DNA of 64,000 bases from DASSTY01 sp035760645 (GTDB lineage: Bacteria; Gemmatimonadota; Gemmatimonadetes; Gemmatimonadales; GWC2-71-9). Where the stretch lies: positions 14,550-78,549 of the forward strand of contig DASTSO010000073.1 in assembly GCA_035760645.1 (NCBI GenBank), read 5' to 3'. The translations under genes were made by a program, and so were the position numbers. Below, in pieces: positions 34,614 through 42,921 of the stretch. The notes beneath the pieces were generated by a model that saw only the letters and a list, made by a program, of their open reading frames with translations, did no database searches and was not told where the DNA came from. The first letter of the stretch is position 1, and every line of letters starts with the position of its first letter.

Positions 34614-36062
34614 TCAGAAGCCCGCGTCGGTGGCGGGCCGCCACGGCTCGAGCCGGATCTGGCCCTGCACCCGCGCCGCGGTCGCCGCGGCGTCGGGCGC
34701 CGCCCAGAAGTTGCCGCCGGCGGCGAGCACGGGCGCCCGCACGAACGCGCCGCTCGCCCGCAGGAAGACGTTCCCCGTCACCGCCGTGCCCCGCCCCGCG
34801 CTGTCGGCCACGAGCCCCTCGCCCACGCCGTCGAAGACGTTGCCGCGCACCCGCGCCATCGTCGTCCGCTCGAGTACGAGCCCGCGCGTCACGCGGGCGA
34901 CGAGGTTGTCGTCCACCCGCACGTTGCGGCTCGCCGGGCCGTCGGCACGCGGCGCGAAGAGGTGAATGCCCGTCGCGCCGCCCACGATCGTGTTGGCGGC
35001 GAGGGTATTGTCCTCGCCGTGCTCGATGGCGATGCCCGCCTCGCGCGAGCCGACGATCGAGTTGCCCCGCACCGTGCTGCCCGAGGAGTAGCCGAGCCAG
35101 AAGCCGTAGGCGGCGCTGTCGGCGCGGTTCTCGAGGAAGGTGTTGTTCCAGCTGAAGGTGGCTTCGAAGGCGTTGTGGTACGCTCCCGTCGCGTCGTTGC
35201 GCACGACGACGTTGCCGACCGAGGGCCGCACGTAGGGCGGCTGCCCGCTCAGGAAGAAGCCGTCGCCCGAGTAGGTGAGATCGTTGTCGACGATCGTGTT
35301 CGAGTCGCTCTGCTGCCGGAGCAGGAGCCCCGCCGAGTCGCAGCCGCGGCTGTAGGCGGGCGACTCGCAGCGGACGACGTGGTGGGCCTTGTTCCGCACG
35401 ATCGTGTTGCGGCTGCTCTGCCAGAGCGCGAGGCCCCAGCCGCTGTTGGCCGAGACGTCGTTGTCGGCGACGTAGCTGCCGCGCGCGTCGGCGAGCATGA
35501 TCCCGTTCTGCGCCCGGCGCGCCACGACGCTCGTGACGCTCGCGCCGTCGGTGTACTTGAGGTAGAGCCCCGCCCCGTAGGTCTCGAAGGTGTCGGGGCG
35601 GAAGATGTCGAGCCAGTCGCCCTCGTCGTAGCGCTGGGGCGTGGACCGGAGCGCCTGCGCGCGCGAGCCGGAGAGATCGGCGCCGTGGATGCGGTGGCCG
35701 CGGCCGCCCTCGACCCGGATCCCGTAGCGGTAGCCGCGCACCGTGCCGCCGACGATCGTCACCTGGTCCACCCCGCGACTCAGCACGCCGATGCCCGTGA
35801 AACGCGCCGGCACCGAGTCGCCGCTCTCGAGCGTGACGCCGGTGAGGTCGAGCCGCGTCCCCGAGCCGGCGACGACGATGACGCCCTGCTCCCGCGGGTC
35901 CGCGAGGCGGTAGCGGCCGGGACAGATGCGCACGTCGCCCTTCACGGCGGTGCCGGCGCGGGTGGGACGGAGGCAGGGATCGACGCCGGCCGCGGTGATG
36001 CCGCCGGCGGGCCGCGCGCCGGCGAGGGCGAGCGGCAGGAGCAGGAGGAGCAGAGATCTCAT
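34614..36062 (-). CDS. Secreted right-handed parallel beta-helix protein
   Basis: 482 residues with a signal peptide (MRSLLLLLLPLALAGARPAGG). The mature protein is a series of parallel beta-helix repeats with the NosD/pectate-lyase-like rhythm (NTIVRNKAHH, NTIVDNDLTYSG, SGSTVRGNSIVGS, NTLAANTIVGGATGIHLF). It could bind or cleave a polysaccharide, but no catalytic signature stands out. The ATG at 36062 overlaps the Nudix gene stop (ATGA). Confidence 0.8.
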   Translation of the reverse strand: MRSLLLLLLPLALAGARPAGGITAAGVDPCLRPTRAGTAVKGDVRICPGRYRLADPREQGVIVVAGSGTRLDLTGVTLESGDSVPARFTGIGVLSRGVDQVTIVGGTVRGYRYGIRVEGGRGHRIHGADLSGSRAQALRSTPQRYDEGDWLDIFRPDTFETYGAGLYLKYTDGASVTSVVARRAQNGIMLADARGSYVADNDVSANSGWGLALWQSSRNTIVRNKAHHVVRCESPAYSRGCDSAGLLLRQQSDSNTIVDNDLTYSGDGFFLSGQPPYVRPSVGNVVVRNDATGAYHNAFEATFSWNNTFLENRADSAAYGFWLGYSSGSTVRGNSIVGSREAGIAIEHGEDNTLAANTIVGGATGIHLFAPRADGPASRNVRVDDNLVARVTRGLVLERTTMARVRGNVFDGVGEGLVADSAGRGTAVTGNVFLRASGAFVRAPVLAAGGNFWAAPDAAATAARVQGQIRLEPWRPATDAGF

Positions 36063-36526
36063 GAGACCCGGAGCACGTCCTCCACCGCCCCGGCGTCGCC
36101 GGTGGCGAGGAGGATGGTGATGTCGTCGAGCGCGCGGCGCTCGCGCGGCCAGGCGAAGCGCTCGCGCGCGCGGTCGAAGGCGAGCCACTCGTGGCGCACG
36201 TGCTCGGGGCCCGTCACCACCGGGGCCCCGCCGTCCACGAACGCCGCGAAGACCGGCACGAGGTCCACCGCGTCGGCGTGGTGCTGGTAGAACGCCTCGA
36301 CCTTGCTGAGGTTGTAGAGCCGGAGCGGCGCGAGCCCCGTCTCCTCGCGCAGCTCGCGCACGGCGGCCTCCCAGGGCCGCTCGCCCGGCTCGATGTGGCC
36401 GTGCACCGTCTCCCACGACCAGGGGCAGCGGCCCGCGTCGCCGCGCTGCAGCGCGAGGCACTCGAGCGCGGTCCCCGTGCCACGCAGCACGTAGACGTCC
36501 ACCAGCGAGACGCGGATCTCCGTCAC
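36059..36526 (-). CDS. Nudix hydrolase
   Basis: 155 residues with an intact Nudix box GHIEPGERPWEAAVRELREE followed by TGL (Gx5Ex7REUxEExGU). The opening RVSLVDVYVLRG and W-rich start (PWSWETVHG) resemble dihydroneopterin-triphosphate or nucleotide-pyrophosphatase Nudix enzymes, but the substrate cannot be assigned. It starts 10 nt after hisC and overlaps the beta-helix gene by 4 nt. Confidence 0.9.
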   Translation of the reverse strand: MTEIRVSLVDVYVLRGTGTALECLALQRGDAGRCPWSWETVHGHIEPGERPWEAAVRELREETGLAPLRLYNLSKVEAFYQHHADAVDLVPVFAAFVDGGAPVVTGPEHVRHEWLAFDRARERFAWPRERRALDDITILLATGDAGAVEDVLRVS

Positions 36527-36536
36527 GGGCGCCCCC

Positions 36537-37643
36537 TCACGGCACGCCGGCCGGCGCGAGGATCGCCTCGAGCGCGGCGACGACGGCGTCCATGTCCTCG
36601 GGCGTGCCGACCGAGATGCGCAGGCACTCGGCGAGCTCGTGCGTCGTCGAGACGTCGCGCACGAGGATGCCGTGCGTCTCGTAGAGCCGGCGGCACACCT
36701 CGCGCGCCGGGAGCGCGTGGCAGCGGACGAGGAAGAAGTTCCCGGCGCTCGGGTAGACGGTGAGCCCCGGCACGAGCGCGAGCCGCGCCACGGTGAGGTC
36801 GCGCGTCTCGACGATGCGCCCCGTGCGCTCGGCCAGGAGGCCGGCGTGGTCGAGCGCCACCTCGGCGGCGATCAGCGTCAGGAGGTTCACGTTGTAGGGG
36901 AGCTTCGCCTTCGCGATCTCCCACGCCACCGCCGGGTGCGCGAGCGCGAGCCCGCACCGGAGTCCCGCGAGCCCGAGCGCCTTGGAGCAGCTCTTGAGCA
37001 CGACGAGGCGCGACGACGCCGCGAGCAGCGGTAGCGCGGTCGGCCCGCCGAAGTCCTGGTACGCCTCGTCCACCAGCACCAGCGCCTCCGTCTCGGCGAG
37101 CACCCGCTCGACGCCGTCGGCCGGGAGCGCGGTGCCGGTGGGATTGTTGGGCGAGGCGAGCACGACGATCTTCGCGCGCTCGCGCTGCGCGGCGGCGATC
37201 AGCGCGTCGACGTCGTAGGAGAAGTCGAGCCCGAGCGGCACCGGGACGAACCGCCCGCCCAGCACGTTCGTCTGCAGCCGGTAGAGCGAGTAGGCCGGCG
37301 ACGGCGCCACGACCGCGTCGCCCTCGGCGAGCGCGACGGCGAGCGTGGCCTGGATCAGCTCGTTCGAGCCGTTGCCGGTCAGCACGCCCTCGCCCACCCA
37401 GCCGTAGTGCCCGGCGAGGCGCTCGTGCAGGTGCCAGGGATAGTACGCGGGATAGCGCTGCCAGGCCGCCGCCTGCGCGCGCGCGAGCACCTCGGCCTTG
37501 AGCTCGGCCGGGAAGTCGTGCGGCGACTCGTTCTGGTTGAGCTTGCGGCGCGCGGGCGGCGACTCGAGCGTGTAGCTCGGCTGCGCCTGGACGGCGGGCT
37601 TGATGAGCGCGAGCCCCGCGGCCGCGTCCGGCAGCGCGCGCAC
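36537..37643 (-). CDS. hisC: Histidinol-phosphate aminotransferase
   Basis: About 368-residue fold-type I PLP enzyme that transaminates imidazole-acetol phosphate in histidine synthesis. KLNQNESPHDFP, GNGSNELIQ, SPNNPTG, DEAYQDF and the PLP lysine in SCSKALGLAGLRCG (near 217) are all typical of HisC. The GTG at 37643 is 8 nt after GAGGG; a GTG two codons earlier (37649) is possible. No other his genes are nearby. It lies in a leftward run with the PilB-receiver gene upstream, from which it is separated by about 11 nt. Confidence 0.9.
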   Translation of the reverse strand: MRALPDAAAGLALIKPAVQAQPSYTLESPPARRKLNQNESPHDFPAELKAEVLARAQAAAWQRYPAYYPWHLHERLAGHYGWVGEGVLTGNGSNELIQATLAVALAEGDAVVAPSPAYSLYRLQTNVLGGRFVPVPLGLDFSYDVDALIAAAQRERAKIVVLASPNNPTGTALPADGVERVLAETEALVLVDEAYQDFGGPTALPLLAASSRLVVLKSCSKALGLAGLRCGLALAHPAVAWEIAKAKLPYNVNLLTLIAAEVALDHAGLLAERTGRIVETRDLTVARLALVPGLTVYPSAGNFFLVRCHALPAREVCRRLYETHGILVRDVSTTHELAECLRISVGTPEDMDAVVAALEAILAPAGVP

Positions 37644-37654
37644 CTGCACGGCCC

Positions 37655-39937
37655 TCAGGCCCGGCGGCGGTGCAGCACCGCCTCGAGCCGCGCCGAGAGC
37701 GCGCGCGCCCGGAAGGGCTTGGCGAGGAAGTCGTCCGCCCCGAGCTCGAAGACGCGCACCTCGTTGTCCTCGTCCCCCCGGGCGGTGAGCACGATGACCG
37801 GGATGCGGCGGGTCGAGGTGCGCGAGCGCAGCTGCGCGAGCACGCCGTAGCCGTCGAGCCCCGGGAGGTTGAGATCGAGCATGATGATGTCGGGTGCGTG
37901 CCGGTCCACCTGGTCCAGCGCCTCGATGCCGTCGCGCGCCTCGGCCACGCGATAGCCCTCCCGCTCGAGCAGGTCCTTCATCACCCGCCGCAGCTGCTCC
38001 TCGTCCTCGACCAGCAGCACCGTGGCGCCGCGGCCGCGGCCGTCGGCCGCGCCCGCGTCCGACGGCCGCCCCGGCACCACCGCATCCTCGAGCACCTCCT
38101 CGAGCAGCTCGAACTCGAGCCCCACGAGCGGCGACGGTGCCGCCGGGGCGGCCACCGGTCCGCTCGGGCGCGGCCCGCGCTCGCCACGCTCGGGGCGGTC
38201 GGCCCGCGCCGGCGGCACGGGCGTGTCGCGGCGCGGCAGGTCGTCGCTCGGCACGTCGGTGACGCGGAGCAGCTCCTCGACGGTCGTGTCGCCGCGGAGG
38301 ACGTGCCGCAGCCCGCTCTCCCAGAGCGAGCGCATCCCGCCGGCGCGCGCCGCCTCGGCGATGCGGTCGGCGGTCGCCCCCGCGCCGATGCGCCGCTCGA
38401 GCTCGGGCGACATCGCCAGCACCTCGACGATGCTGAAGCGCCCGTGATAGCCCGTCATCGCGCACTCGGGGCAGCCGACGGCGCGCTTGAGCGTGACGCC
38501 CTCGGGGATGTAGCGCTGCAGGCGCGCGGGGATCTTCTCGCGGTCGGTCGTCTCGGCGACGCACACCGGACAGAGCCGGCGCATGAGCCGCTGCGCCACC
38601 ACTCCGCGCAGCGCCGAGGCGATCTTGTACGGCTCGAGCCCGATGTCCACGAGGCGCGTCACCGCGTTCGGCGCGTCGTTGGTGTGCAGCGTCGAGAGCA
38701 CGAGGTGGCCGGTGAGCGAGGCCTGGATGGCGATCTGCGCCGTCTCGGCGTCGCGGATCTCGCCGACGAGCACGACGTCGGGGTCCTGCCGCAGGATCGA
38801 GCGCAGCGCGGAGGCGAAGGTGAGCCCCGCCTTCTCGTGCACCTGCACCTGCACGATGTTCTCGCCCAGCTTGTACTCGACCGGGTCCTCGACGGTGACG
38901 ATGTTGACGCCCTCGCCCTGGATCTCCTTCAGCGCGGAGTAGAGCGTCGTCGTCTTGCCCGAGCCGGTGGGGCCGGTGACGAGGACGATCCCCTCCTTGT
39001 ACGTCAGCAGCCGCTCGATCTGCTCGCGCTCGTCGTCGAAGAGCCCGAGCGTGCCGAGGGAGAGGACCGTCGCCTTCTGGTTGAGGATGCGGATGACGAC
39101 CTTCTCGCCGGTGGCGGCGGGCAGGGTCGAGACGCGCAGGTCCACCGGGGCGCCGTTCACCGAGACGCGCGCGCGGCCGTCCTGCGGCCGGCGCCGGTCG
39201 GCGATGTCGAGCCCCGAGATGATCTTGATGCGCGAGATGAGCGGCAGGCCGGCGGTGCGCGGGATCTTCATGACCTGCCGCAGCACGCCGTCGATCCGGT
39301 AGCGCACCGCCACGCCCCCGTCGATCGGCTCGACGTGGATGTCGCTCGCGCGGCTCGCCACGCCGTCGGCGAGCATCATGTCCACCAGCCGCACGATCGG
39401 CGCGTTGCTCGCCTCGTCGGCCGAGGCGCCGAGGTCGTCCTCGTCCTCGAGCTGCGTGACCTCGGCCTCCTGCTCCATGTGGCCCAGGAGCTTGGAGACG
39501 ACCGCCTCCGCCGCGCCGCCGTAGACCTCGTCGAGCTTCTCGCGGATCCGCGCCGGCGAGGCGAGCACCAGCCGCACCTCGCGGCCGCTCGCGAAGGCCA
39601 GCATCTTCTCGGCGTCGATGTCGAACGGGTTCGCCGTGGCGACGTCGAGGTGCGCGTCCCCGAGCCGGAGCGGCAGCACGGTGAAGCGCCGCGCCAGCTG
39701 CTCGCTGATCACGTCGCGCACCTTGCCCGGCTCGAGCTGCGACAGGTCGGCCAGCGGATAGCGGAACCGCTTCGCCACCGCGCCCAGAATCTGCTCGTCG
39801 GTGAGCAGCCGCCGGTGCACCGCCGTCTCCCACAGCGAGAGCGGCTGCGTCCCGGCCAGCGCGCGCAGCTCGGCCAGGGCCGGCTCCGGCAGCAGGGGCG
39901 CGATGGTCGGGACCAACCATTCGTCGGTGAACGGCAT
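37655..39937 (-). CDS. PilB/GspE-type secretion ATPase fused to a response-regulator receiver
   Basis: 760 residues. N-terminal MshEN-like domain (1-170), then a type II secretion/type IV pilus assembly ATPase: Walker A GPTGSGKTT (near 323), Asp box VEDPVEYKLG, Walker B DPDVVLVGEIRDAET, His box TGHLVLSTLHTNDAPN and the zinc tetracysteine CPVC...CPEC (near 452-480). After a Pro-rich linker (about 570-630) comes a receiver with LLVEDEEQL, acceptor Asp near 686 (IIMLDLNLPG) and LAKPF. No other pilus or secretion genes are in the window. TTATCTTTCCC lies 48 nt upstream of the ATG. Confidence 0.92.
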   Translation of the reverse strand: MPFTDEWLVPTIAPLLPEPALAELRALAGTQPLSLWETAVHRRLLTDEQILGAVAKRFRYPLADLSQLEPGKVRDVISEQLARRFTVLPLRLGDAHLDVATANPFDIDAEKMLAFASGREVRLVLASPARIREKLDEVYGGAAEAVVSKLLGHMEQEAEVTQLEDEDDLGASADEASNAPIVRLVDMMLADGVASRASDIHVEPIDGGVAVRYRIDGVLRQVMKIPRTAGLPLISRIKIISGLDIADRRRPQDGRARVSVNGAPVDLRVSTLPAATGEKVVIRILNQKATVLSLGTLGLFDDEREQIERLLTYKEGIVLVTGPTGSGKTTTLYSALKEIQGEGVNIVTVEDPVEYKLGENIVQVQVHEKAGLTFASALRSILRQDPDVVLVGEIRDAETAQIAIQASLTGHLVLSTLHTNDAPNAVTRLVDIGLEPYKIASALRGVVAQRLMRRLCPVCVAETTDREKIPARLQRYIPEGVTLKRAVGCPECAMTGYHGRFSIVEVLAMSPELERRIGAGATADRIAEAARAGGMRSLWESGLRHVLRGDTTVEELLRVTDVPSDDLPRRDTPVPPARADRPERGERGPRPSGPVAAPAAPSPLVGLEFELLEEVLEDAVVPGRPSDAGAADGRGRGATVLLVEDEEQLRRVMKDLLEREGYRVAEARDGIEALDQVDRHAPDIIMLDLNLPGLDGYGVLAQLRSRTSTRRIPVIVLTARGDEDNEVRVFELGADDFLAKPFRARALSARLEAVLHRRRA

Positions 39938-39956
39938 GGGGGCTCGGGGGGTGTGA

Positions 39957-40143
39957 GGGGTGCTGAGGGACTGAGGGAAAGATAATGGCCGGACGCCGGG
40001 TTGTGAGTAGGGACTAGGGGCTAGGGATTAGGGACTAGGGCGTGGCTAAAGGGGCTAGGGCGTGGTCGAAGACGCCCGGCGCGAGGAGGCCAGAATCGGT
40101 GCGGAATCACTAGTCCCTGATCCCTAGCCCCTAGCCCCTAAAG
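39957..40143. repeat. Heptamer inverted element 1 (AGGGGCT/TAGCCCC arrays)
   Basis: The left array has five heptads of AGGGRCT type at 40009-40043 (AGGGACT, AGGGGCT, AGGGATT, AGGGACT, AGGGCGT), preceded by GAGGG-rich sequence. The right array (40111-40138) is TAGTCCC, TGATCCC, TAGCCCC, TAGCCCC. About 67 bp lie between. The right array supplies the TAG stop of the 692-residue gene. A second copy is at 57829-57945. Confidence 0.72.
39975..39985 (-). promoter_or_regulatory. TTATCTTTCCC promoter element of the PilB-receiver gene
   Basis: Leftward TTATCTTTCCC, with TTATCT as a likely -10, 38-48 bp before the ATG at 39937. It is the same element as before tRNA-Leu. Confidence 0.45.
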
Positions 40144-42216
40144 AATTCCCCACCAATCCCGATTCACGTCCACCGACACTCCCACCCGCCCGTCGCGGAG
40201 GCCGACGCCGGCCTCGACCCGGAGGATGTTCATGAGCCACTCGACGGCGAGCCCCGCGACCGGGCGGATGCCGTTGCTCGCCGTCCCGAGCACGGGGTCG
40301 TGGGTCCAGCCCGCGGCGACGAACGGGGCCAGCGTGGCGGTGCGGCCGGTGGAGGCGAAGGAGCCGAGGGGGATGGCGGGCACCGGGACGCCGACGCGCC
40401 ATTCGAGGTGGGCGAGGACCGCCTGGCGGCCGCCGTAGGCGCGGAACGGCTCGCCCAGGAGCGTCCCCCGCCCGCCCAGCACGAAGCTCCGGTAGGCCGG
40501 CAGCCCCGCCGTGCCCGCCCCCGCGAGTACCCGGCCCGCGAGCGCCGTGGCGCCCAGCGGCGCCTGCCACTCCGCCTGGAGCGCGGCCCGGAGGTAATCG
40601 GTGGGACCGGTGCCCCCTTCGAGCATCAGCGCGCCGTGCAGGTCGCGCCGCACGGCGACCCCGCCCCCGCCCCGCTCGAGCCGCAGCCGGGCGACGCCAT
40701 AGGTGCCCGCGCCCAGCGCGGGATTCGGCCGGTAGGTGCCCATGGCCGGCCGCGCCGCGACGTCCACCGAACGGCTCTCCTCCACCCCGCCCTCGAGGTC
40801 CACCGTGGTGCGCGCGCTCAGCGTGTGGCGGAGGCCGGCGGTCGCGGTGTTCAGCAGGACGTAGTCGCCGTAGTCCCTCCCGAACTCCTGCGCCGAGAGA
40901 CTGTTGAAGACCGGGGCGATCACGGGCCAGTCGCTGAAGTCGCGGATGCGCCGCGCGCCGGCGAGCGTGAACTGCGTCGCGCCCGCGCCCACGCGCAGCG
41001 CGAGCCCGCCGGTGACGCGCCCGTCGGCGGTGCCGATGCCGAGCCTCGGCTGGAGGTGCACACGGCTCCGCGCCAGCCCGAGCGAGGCCCCGAAGCCCAG
41101 CGCGAGCCCCTGGACCCGGTTGACGTGGACCACGTCGCTCACCGAGTTCGCGGCGAGCTGGCTCGACGGCAGCCCGCTCAGCGCGTGCGTCCCCGCGATG
41201 CGCTCGACCTCCACGCGGAGCTCCTCCATGTCGCGGCGGTTGAGCGGCTGCGCCACGTCGCCGATCGCCTGGGCGAGCGGCCGACCCCACGTGGTGTCGC
41301 CGACCGTCTCGGCGGCGGGCGTCGGCCGGCGCAGCCCGGCGATCTCCGGGCCGCCCGCGAAGATGGAGTCGGGGGGCGTGACGTCGAGATCGTAGTCGGT
41401 GATCTCCCACCGCCCGCGGATGATCCCGCGCGCGGGGAAGTCGAGCCAGGTGACCCGGCGCCGGATCTCGATCTCCTGGCGGTAGGGGAGCCAGTATCGG
41501 CCAGCCCAGAGCGAGTTCTCGAGCGCGATGTCGATGTCCTCGAGATCGCGGTCGAGATACGAGGCCGGGGTGAAGCTGAAGCGGAAGCGCACCAGCTCGG
41601 CGCTCGCGGCGTCGAGGAAGAGGGTGCCGATGACCGCCGGCTCGCCGAAGCGCTTCGGGCGCACGCGCACCGAGTAGACGGTGATCTGCCGCCCCGCGCT
41701 CGCGATCCGCACCGAGTCCTCGAGCGCGTAGTCGTAGACCGCCGGACCCGCCGGCGCGAGCGGGTGCACGACGTCGCGCACCTCGTCGCCTTCGCCGATC
41801 CGGATGCGGTCGCCGAAGTTGTTGGTGACGATGCCGAGGTGGTCGCGGTGGTAGTTCATGTCGTTCGGCAGCCAGCTGCCGTCGCGCCAGCCGGTGATCA
41901 CCTGCTTGCTCTCGTCGGGGGCGCGCCAATACACTTGGAGCTTCAGCTCGTCGGCCTTGATGAGCTTGGGCGGCAGGTTGAAGCTCTGGCCGAACTGCCC
42001 GAGGAAGAAGACGAAGCCGTGCGCCGTCGTGCGGTAGGCGCGCAGCGTGGTGTCGGCCTGCGTCGTCTGGCGGCGCTCGCTGGCGCGGCGCACGAGCGCG
42101 AGCGTGGCGGGATCGTTCCACTGCTGCCCCGCGAGCGGCGCGGGCGCGACGAGGGCGCCCAGGGCGGCGAGGCCGGCGAGGGCGGCGAACCGGACGAGGA
42201 GACGCATGCGGCGCAT
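40138..42216 (-). CDS. Large exported protein with C-terminal beta-barrel-like region
   Basis: 692 residues. Signal peptide MRRMRLLVRFAALAGLAAL with cleavage near LAGQ|QW. The N-terminal half is beta-rich and includes YSVRVRPKRFGEPAVIGTLFLD trimmed to 20, resembling the DUF5686-type periplasmic part of Bacteroidota proteins (weak). The C-terminal half has alternating strands (LALGFGASLGLARSRVHLQP, AVLAHLEWRVGVPV) ending WWGIL, consistent with an outer-membrane barrel. Function unknown. The ATG at 42216 lies opposite the start of a divergent gene, so the 5' ends overlap. The TAG is formed by the heptamer repeat. Confidence 0.75.
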   Translation of the reverse strand: MRRMRLLVRFAALAGLAALGALVAPAPLAGQQWNDPATLALVRRASERRQTTQADTTLRAYRTTAHGFVFFLGQFGQSFNLPPKLIKADELKLQVYWRAPDESKQVITGWRDGSWLPNDMNYHRDHLGIVTNNFGDRIRIGEGDEVRDVVHPLAPAGPAVYDYALEDSVRIASAGRQITVYSVRVRPKRFGEPAVIGTLFLDAASAELVRFRFSFTPASYLDRDLEDIDIALENSLWAGRYWLPYRQEIEIRRRVTWLDFPARGIIRGRWEITDYDLDVTPPDSIFAGGPEIAGLRRPTPAAETVGDTTWGRPLAQAIGDVAQPLNRRDMEELRVEVERIAGTHALSGLPSSQLAANSVSDVVHVNRVQGLALGFGASLGLARSRVHLQPRLGIGTADGRVTGGLALRVGAGATQFTLAGARRIRDFSDWPVIAPVFNSLSAQEFGRDYGDYVLLNTATAGLRHTLSARTTVDLEGGVEESRSVDVAARPAMGTYRPNPALGAGTYGVARLRLERGGGGVAVRRDLHGALMLEGGTGPTDYLRAALQAEWQAPLGATALAGRVLAGAGTAGLPAYRSFVLGGRGTLLGEPFRAYGGRQAVLAHLEWRVGVPVPAIPLGSFASTGRTATLAPFVAAGWTHDPVLGTASNGIRPVAGLAVEWLMNILRVEAGVGLRDGRVGVSVDVNRDWWGIL

Positions 42217-42838
42217 GACGCTCAATATATCCGCGGTCGTGCGGCGGCTCGCCGGCGTGGCCCGCCTCGCCGGGCTCCTCGGCGTGGCCGCCGGCGCCGC
42301 CGCCTGCGGCGGCGGGCCGCTGCGCCGGCCGGCGGCGCCGGCGCCCGCCGGACCGCGCATCGTGCCGCTCGCCGAGCTCCTCGTCCTCCAGGCCTCCGGC
42401 GCGCCGCCCCGCGACACCAGCGTCACCTTCGTCCAGGGGCAGCGGCGGGTGATCCTCCTCCAGCACGCCTCCCCCGACGACGTCCCCTTCGGCGAGCTCG
42501 AGTTCCCGAGCCGCGCCTTTCCCGATTCGGGCGCGCCGGTCACCGTGACCGTGCGCCCCGAGCCCGGGGCCTACGCCCTCAGCGTCACGAGCGACGTCCC
42601 CTGGCGCGCCGGCCTCGGCACCCCGACGGTGCGCTTCAGCTGGCCCGTCCACTTCGTCGCCCCGCCGGCGGCGCGCGAGCGCTATGCCGACGCCGCCGCC
42701 TATGCGCGCGCCCTCGTCGTCGGTCACCCGCGCGCCGACGGCGCCGTCGTGCTCCTCCCCTCGATGCGCCCCGCGCTCGACAACCTCCAGGCCCCGATGC
42801 CCGAGCCCGGCCGCTACCTCGTCGCCGCCCCGCGCTGA
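42206..42838 (+). CDS. Predicted lipoprotein, divergent from the barrel gene
   Basis: 210 residues with a lipoprotein-type signal (LGVAAGAAAC|GGG). The mature part has beta-rich segments (RVILLQHASPDDVPFGELEF, VTVTVRPEPGAYALSVTSD) and a C-terminal Pro-rich stretch. No family recognised. The ATG at 42206 has AGGAG 4 nt upstream; an in-frame ATG at 42215 is possible. Its first codons overlap, on the opposite strand, the first codons of the 692-residue gene, so the two are divergent with no intergenic space. Confidence 0.68.
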   Translation: MRRMTLNISAVVRRLAGVARLAGLLGVAAGAAACGGGPLRRPAAPAPAGPRIVPLAELLVLQASGAPPRDTSVTFVQGQRRVILLQHASPDDVPFGELEFPSRAFPDSGAPVTVTVRPEPGAYALSVTSDVPWRAGLGTPTVRFSWPVHFVAPPAARERYADAAAYARALVVGHPRADGAVVLLPSMRPALDNLQAPMPEPGRYLVAAPR

Positions 42839-42921
42839 CTCCGCGCGCGCTGCGCTGCGGCGCGCGCCGTCCGGCCCTTCCGCCGTTCCGCCCTCCCGCC
42901 CTCCCGCCCATATTGCAGTCG

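Noticed and set aside
40009..40140. CRISPR array at the heptamer repeats
   Set aside because: Units are 7 bp with no spacers of regular size and no cas genes.
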